From a bacterium (lineage in GTDB: Bacteria > Electryoneota > RPQS01), in assembly GCA_028711875.1 (NCBI GenBank), contig JAQTRJ010000004.1:1-19485 (forward strand): a stretch of 19,485 bases of DNA, in the 5' to 3' direction. Position 1 is the first letter of the stretch, and each line of letters begins with the position of its first letter. Both the position numbers and the translations under genes were made by a program. Positions 15,781 through 19,485 of the stretch are shown piece by piece. The notes under the pieces were generated by a model. That model was given only the letters and a program-made list of their open reading frames with translations, was not told where the DNA came from and ran no database searches.

Positions 15781-16523
15781 AACGACCCTTCACGATTCTC
15801 CTCCTGCTTGCCACCGGGCTGCTGGCGACGGCGGTTCCCGGTTCGCCGCGCCGCGAAGTGAAACAGGGCAATCACGCCGCCGGAGCGGGAAATCCCGATC
15901 AGGCGATTCTGCATTATAAGCGGGCGCTGGAACAGCACGGCGATACTTCGGTGGTTCTCTATGACGTGGGCAACGTCATGTATGAGAATGGACAATACGA
16001 TCCCGCTTTCCAATCCTATATGGGATCGCTTGGCGGCGATCAATCGCCCGCGGAACAGAGCGAAACCTTATACAACGCGGGAAACAGCTTGTTCGCGAGT
16101 CAAAAATACGACAGCGCGATTACGGCCTACGTGGAATCGCTGAAACGGAATCCGGGTGACGAACAAGCCAAGTATAATCTGGAATTGGCTCGGAGGATGA
16201 TCCGCCAGCAGCAACAGCAGCAGCAACAGCAGCAGCAACAGCAGAATCAGCAGGATCAGAAGGAGTCCGAACAGCAGCAACAACCGCAGCAACAGCAACA
16301 ACAAAATCAGGACAACGAAGAGCAGAAACAGCCGCCCGAGTCACAGCCGCAGCCCGATCCGGAGCAGGAGCAGCAAGAGCAGCAGCAGGCACAGTCGCAG
16401 CAAATGACTCCCGAAGAGGCGGAGCGTCTCTTGAACGCTCTCTTGCAGAACGAACAGGAAGCGCTTAAGGACGCGAAAAAAGCACAGGTGGCCACTCGAG
16501 CGAAACGGGAGAAAGACTGGTGA
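15777..16523 (+). CDS. batC: BatC, TPR protein with glutamine-rich tail
   Basis: Protein of 248 residues. A signal peptide (about 1-20) is followed by TPR repeats (about 30-140: AILHYKRALEQH, LYDVGNVMYENGQYDPAFQSY, LYNAGNSLFASQKYDSAITAY, ending PGDEQAKYNLELARRMIRQ). This last phrase is the family hallmark. Then comes a low-complexity stretch of about 70 residues dominated by Gln with Glu, Pro and Asn (144 to about 212), and a short conserved end, MTPEEAERLLNALLQNEQEA. BatC proteins commonly carry such a polar Q/E-rich linker, although a run of 13 Gln is long. The start overlaps the batB stop (ATGA) and has GAGGA just upstream. The stop overlaps the batD GTG. Confidence 0.92.
   Translation: MKRPFTILLLLATGLLATAVPGSPRREVKQGNHAAGAGNPDQAILHYKRALEQHGDTSVVLYDVGNVMYENGQYDPAFQSYMGSLGGDQSPAEQSETLYNAGNSLFASQKYDSAITAYVESLKRNPGDEQAKYNLELARRMIRQQQQQQQQQQQQQNQQDQKESEQQQQPQQQQQQNQDNEEQKQPPESQPQPDPEQEQQEQQQAQSQQMTPEEAERLLNALLQNEQEALKDAKKAQVATRAKREKDW
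16206..16244 (+). repeat. Polyglutamine-coding tandem repeat in batC (period 12 bp)
   Basis: Thirteen consecutive Gln codons arranged as a 12-base unit CAGCAGCAGCAA that repeats about three times. The repetition is in the nucleotides as well as in the amino acids, so it may expand and contract by replication slippage in units that keep the frame. Further CAG/CAA-rich stretches continue to about 16400. Confidence 0.85.
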
Positions 16524-18334
16524 GGCGGCTGATCTGGATTGTAGTTATGCTGGCGTGGACCACGGTTCACGCTCAGGTGCGATTCACGGCAACCGTGGAT
16601 CGCACCGTGTTGCGAGTCGGGGAGAGCGTTCAGCTCACGCTGACGTTCGAGGGCGCTGCCTCGGGAATCGCCGCGCCGGCCTTGCCGCAAATGGACGGAC
16701 TGAAGCAGATCGGCGGGCCATTCAGCAGTTCCAATACTTCCATCATCAACGGGCGGGTATCCTCTTCGTCGGGATTCACATACGTGCTGCGGGCGGTGCG
16801 CGAAGGTCGAGCCGAAATCGGAGCGGCACAGATTGCGCACAAGGGACAGACCTATCGGACACAGCCGATTTCGCTGACGGTGCTTTCTCCGTCCGCCAAT
16901 GCGCCGAATGCGGATCCGTCGGACGGGGCAGGGGAGGATGTGTTTCTGAGGGTGTACCCCGACAAAAAGGAAGTCTATCTCGGCGAGCAGGTCTCCGTTC
17001 AGTATAAGATCTTCTTTACAGTACAGATCACGAATCCCGAATTCGTGCGGATGCCCAAGGCGACGGGTTTCTGGATCGAAGATATTCCGTTGCCCAAGGA
17101 ACTGCCGTTGACCGACGAAATCATCGGAGGCAAGCGCTATCGCGCGGCGGTGATCCGCAAGTCGGCGCTGTTTGCCACGACGGTAGGCGATCTGGAGGTT
17201 GAGCCGCTGGTGGTGAACGTCAAGATTCAAACGGGCGGACGCGGACGATCACGTGATCCGTTTGATCTTTTCAACGATCCCTTGTTCCAGTTCGGGCGTC
17301 AGATGGTGCCCAGAGAGGTCGCATCACCTGATTTCACCATCCGCGTGAAGCCGCTGCCGCAGGTAGGCGTTCCCGCCGGATTCGACGGTGCGGTCGGTCA
17401 ATTCCGCGCGAAAGCTGTTTTAGATCGTCCGTCGTGCCATGTGGACGAAGGCGTCACACTGACTGTGGATATCGAGGGGCAGGGGAATATCCAGATGCTG
17501 CCGAAACCCCAAATCTCGTTTCCGGCGGATATCCAGAGTTTCGATCCGGAGATCACCGACGACATCCGGCGCGGCGGCAATCGCGTCAGCGGTCGCAAGA
17601 GCTTCCGCTATGTTCTTATTCCGCGCGCGCCGGGAGTACAGGTGATCCCGGCTTGGTCGTATGTTTATTTCGATCCGGAGCGCGGGCAATACAGCCAGGC
17701 TGAGGTTCCGGAACTGAGACTGGCAGTGGACAACCGGATCGGCGGCCCCGGACTTCAGCCAAGCGTGCCCGTGGCTTCCAAGCAGGGAGTGGAAACCATC
17801 GCCACGGATATTGCCTTCGCCAAGACCAGAGCAGGAGCGTGGCACTCGATCTCGTCCGTTCGGCCGCACGCGAGCGCGATGTTCTGGATTGGGACGGGCC
17901 TTCCCTGGGCGGGACTGGCGGCGATTGCCCTCTGGACGCGAGTGCAGCGCAAGAAGCGGGGGCCGCTCCTCGCGCGTTTGCGGGCGGAGCGGGACGCCAC
18001 TCGGCTGTTGGATCTGGCTGAGCGACAGGCGAAAACGGGTAAGATCGAAGTGGCTCTACGGCATCTTGATGGCGCGGCCGAACGGGCGATTTTCGCGGCG
18101 GCCGGAATGACGGCGAAAACCCACGGCGCGGAGCAGATTCGGGAGGCGGCACTTGCGAATGGCATTCAGGAAGACGTGCTGACGGGCGTTCAGGCGATAC
18201 GGGAGGAATGCGATCTGTTTCGTTTCGGGGCAGGGGGGGGTACGGCCGAGCGATGTCAGGCGATGATTCAGGACAGCCGCGCGCGAATCGAAGCTCTGTT
18301 GAAGACGTTTCGAGCGAACGGGAGGTCCGCATGA
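16520..18334 (+). CDS. batD: BatD, oxygen tolerance protein with large periplasmic region
   Basis: Protein of 604 residues. A signal peptide (MRRLIWIVVMLAWTTVHAQ) precedes a long beta-rich periplasmic part with repeated Ig-like units (VDRTVLRVGESVQLTLTFEG; VYPDKKEVYLGEQVSVQYKI; AVLDRPSCHVDEGVTLTVDI). A single membrane helix (about 454-474, FWIGTGLPWAGLAAIALW) and a cytoplasmic helical tail of about 130 residues follow. This is the BatD family layout. It starts at GTG overlapping the batC stop, with GGGAG eight bases before; the next ATG is internal to the signal peptide, so GTG is favoured. It overlaps batE by ATGA. Its cytoplasmic tail resembles in layout that of the operon's third gene. Confidence 0.92.
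   Translation: MRRLIWIVVMLAWTTVHAQVRFTATVDRTVLRVGESVQLTLTFEGAASGIAAPALPQMDGLKQIGGPFSSSNTSIINGRVSSSSGFTYVLRAVREGRAEIGAAQIAHKGQTYRTQPISLTVLSPSANAPNADPSDGAGEDVFLRVYPDKKEVYLGEQVSVQYKIFFTVQITNPEFVRMPKATGFWIEDIPLPKELPLTDEIIGGKRYRAAVIRKSALFATTVGDLEVEPLVVNVKIQTGGRGRSRDPFDLFNDPLFQFGRQMVPREVASPDFTIRVKPLPQVGVPAGFDGAVGQFRAKAVLDRPSCHVDEGVTLTVDIEGQGNIQMLPKPQISFPADIQSFDPEITDDIRRGGNRVSGRKSFRYVLIPRAPGVQVIPAWSYVYFDPERGQYSQAEVPELRLAVDNRIGGPGLQPSVPVASKQGVETIATDIAFAKTRAGAWHSISSVRPHASAMFWIGTGLPWAGLAAIALWTRVQRKKRGPLLARLRAERDATRLLDLAERQAKTGKIEVALRHLDGAAERAIFAAAGMTAKTHGAEQIREAALANGIQEDVLTGVQAIREECDLFRFGAGGGTAERCQAMIQDSRARIEALLKTFRANGRSA
18321..18325 (+). promoter_or_regulatory. Shine-Dalgarno of batE
   Basis: GGAGG five bases before the ATG at 18331, inside the end of batD. 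It fixes the batE start and rules out the longer open frame from 18208. It shows that the last gene of the operon does not depend only on coupling. Confidence 0.8.
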
Positions 18335-19083
18335 GCCGCTTCGTATGCGCGGGGTTGCTTTTACTTGGTGTGATGGCGGGCACCGTGTTCGCCGACCCGC
18401 ATGCCGCCTTCGATGAGGGCTTGCGGCTGTATCGGGAAAGCGACATGGACAGGGCCGCGGCCGCCTGGGAGCGAGCGATCGCACAGGGCGTAGTCAGCGG
18501 ACCGCTTTTGTATAATCTCGGAAACGCCTACTACCGGCAGGGCAACATCGGCAGGGCGATATTATACTACGAGCGGGCACGAGCGCTTCTGCCCCGCGAC
18601 GGGGACGTGAAAACCAATTTGGACTTGGCGCGGCTTGCAGTCGTGGATCGGATCGAGAAGCCCGTCCGTTTGCCGGTCTGGGACTGGCTCGACGCCGTCC
18701 GTGACGCTTTGAGCCTGCCGGAACTGTCCCGGTTGTTTCAGGCGGAAGGATTTCTGGCGGCGATTTGTCTGGCCATCACGCTTCTCGGAGTGCGGTGGCT
18801 AAAACGGGTGGCTCGTACGGTCGCCGTCGTGATGCTCGTGTTGTTTGCTTTAACGGGGGCATGGTATGTGTGGCGAGCGGCACTGGACAGCCGGGAATTT
18901 GCCATCATCATCGTGGATAAAACCGAAGCAAAGTCGGCGCCGGATGAGGCTTCGAAGGAATTGTTTGCGTTGCACATGGGGACGAAAGTGCAGTGCATTG
19001 AGCAGCTCGGAAACTGGCTAAATGTTCGAATCGCTGATGATCGGAAGGGTTGGATTGCCATTGGTGACGCTGAAACGATCTGA
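18331..19083 (+). CDS. batE: BatE, TPR and SH3-like domain membrane protein
   Basis: Protein of 250 residues. Signal peptide 1 to about 21 (LLLLGVMAGTVFA); TPRs at about 25-100 (AFDEGLRLYRESDMDRAAAAW; LLYNLGNAYYRQGNIGRAIL; PRDGDVKTNLDLAR); two membrane helices at about 141-155 and 163-183; and a C-terminal bacterial SH3-like domain at about 188-249 (AIIIVDKTEAKSAPDEAS, GNWLNVRIADDRKGWI). This TPR-TM-TM-SH3 order is the BatE arrangement and closes the operon. The family is thought to act at the envelope; the SH3-like domain could bind peptidoglycan or a partner protein. No clear hairpin terminator follows the stop in the 45 bases before the next promoter. Confidence 0.92.
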   Translation: MSRFVCAGLLLLGVMAGTVFADPHAAFDEGLRLYRESDMDRAAAAWERAIAQGVVSGPLLYNLGNAYYRQGNIGRAILYYERARALLPRDGDVKTNLDLARLAVVDRIEKPVRLPVWDWLDAVRDALSLPELSRLFQAEGFLAAICLAITLLGVRWLKRVARTVAVVMLVLFALTGAWYVWRAALDSREFAIIIVDKTEAKSAPDEASKELFALHMGTKVQCIEQLGNWLNVRIADDRKGWIAIGDAETI

Positions 19084-19128
19084 AAGACAGGCATATTTGG
19101 GAGGGGCGAGAAAACGAATGGAAAGAGC

Positions 19129-19157
19129 TTGACAATTGATTGCAGATTGTTTAACTT
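19129..19157 (+). promoter_or_regulatory. Promoter of the glycosyltransferase gene
   Basis: Perfect -35 TTGACA (19129-19134), exactly 17 bases, then TAACTT (19152-19157). Expected transcription start is near 19164. This is the best sigma-70-like match seen in the window. The -10 box and spacing are the same as in the tRNA-Asn promoter. Confidence 0.6.
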
Positions 19158-19168
19158 TTTGAACTTGC

Positions 19169-19485
19169 ATGTCTTCAGAGCCTTTCACGCCGGGAAGACC
19201 GACTGTTTCTGTTATAATTTTGAATTATAATGGATTACGGTTTTTGCCGCGTTGTCTGGAAACTCTTAGAAAAACCACCTATTCACCTCTCGAACTCGTC
19301 GTCGTGGACAACAATTCCCACGACGGCAGCCTGGAGTACCTCCGCGAACATCATCCCGACATCAAACTGATTACGATCACAGAGAATCTGGGATATAGCG
19401 GGGCCTATAACGTCGCCATACCTCAGACTTCGGGAGAATTTGTTGTTTTATTGAACTTTGATGTCGAGGTGGAGCCGAACTGGCT
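19169..19485 (+). CDS. Family 2 glycosyltransferase (3' end outside window)
   Basis: The first 105 residues are in the window and the frame stays open at its end. PTVSVIILNYNGLRFLPRCL is the start of the GT-A fold and nucleotide-binding region, VVVDNNSHDGSLEYL (Asp47) follows, then ENLGYSGAYNVAI, and LLNFDVEVEPNW (N96-F-D98) replaces the more usual NND-x-E of the rhamnosyl/WcaA-like group. Such enzymes build cell-surface polysaccharides from nucleotide sugars; donor and acceptor cannot be told from this fragment. The ATG at 19169 is the first possible start, because an in-frame TGA lies seven bases upstream (19160). It has no Shine-Dalgarno and the promoter -10 box ends only 11 bases before it. 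Confidence 0.9.
   Translation, partial: MSSEPFTPGRPTVSVIILNYNGLRFLPRCLETLRKTTYSPLELVVVDNNSHDGSLEYLREHHPDIKLITITENLGYSGAYNVAIPQTSGEFVVLLNFDVEVEPNW

Noticed and set aside
16068..16304. Leucine-rich open frame on the minus strand resembling a membrane protein
   Set aside because: It is the reverse complement of the CAG/CAA repeat (CTG/TTG = Leu) in batC, an artefact of the polyglutamine tract.

Overview
The window is a GC-rich bacterial chromosome segment with densely packed, mostly co-oriented genes. Nothing in it looks like phage, plasmid or insertion sequence. It has a proton-pumping complex I, diderm-type lipoproteins and a full Bat (Bacteroides aerotolerance) operon. Together these suggest a Gram-negative, respiring bacterium, plausibly of the Fibrobacteres-Chlorobi-Bacteroidetes sphere or a related candidate phylum. 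That placement is an inference from gene content only.

Bases 1-4807 (+): the end of a nuo operon, nuoL (5' end outside the window), nuoM and nuoN. These are the three antiporter-like membrane subunits of NADH:quinone oxidoreductase, and their proton-channel Lys/Glu residues are intact. A symmetrical hairpin (4847-4876) separates nuoN from the convergent minus-strand genes and can terminate both.

Bases 4902-6974 (-): an AlaA-type PLP aminotransferase followed by a small cysteine-rich lipoprotein. Upstream of them is a tRNA-Asn(GTT) gene with its own promoter and terminator. A near-palindromic site resembling a Crp/Fnr operator lies inside the putative aminotransferase promoter.

Bases 7090-10339 (+): a promoter and a very strong Shine-Dalgarno drive a 34-residue, extremely basic miniprotein. 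It overlaps hinT by one base, and hinT is followed after 8 bp by a large soluble GAF-PAS-PAS-GAF histidine kinase with no response regulator in the window.

Bases 10326-10869 (+): a single-gene unit with its own promoter and terminator, coding for a TPR-type outer-membrane lipoprotein. It is visibly more AT-rich than its neighbours.

Bases 10959-19083 (+): an eight-gene Bat operon, moxR - DUF58 - membrane protein - batA - batB - batC - batD - batE. The last six genes are joined by 4-base stop/start overlaps. The MoxR AAA+ ATPase probably acts on or with three proteins carrying MIDAS-type metal sites (DUF58, BatA, BatB). BatC and BatE bring TPRs, and BatD brings a large periplasmic beta-rich domain. 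The operon is expected to work in envelope or oxidative stress tolerance, but its mechanism is not settled in the literature.

Bases 19129-19485 (+): a strong promoter only a few bases before the start of a family 2 glycosyltransferase that runs off the window; its mRNA looks almost leaderless.

I found no clearly new multi-gene system. The best candidates for a second look are the basic miniprotein/hinT/kinase cassette, the Crp-like operator, the near-leaderless glycosyltransferase and the cysteine-rich lipoprotein.
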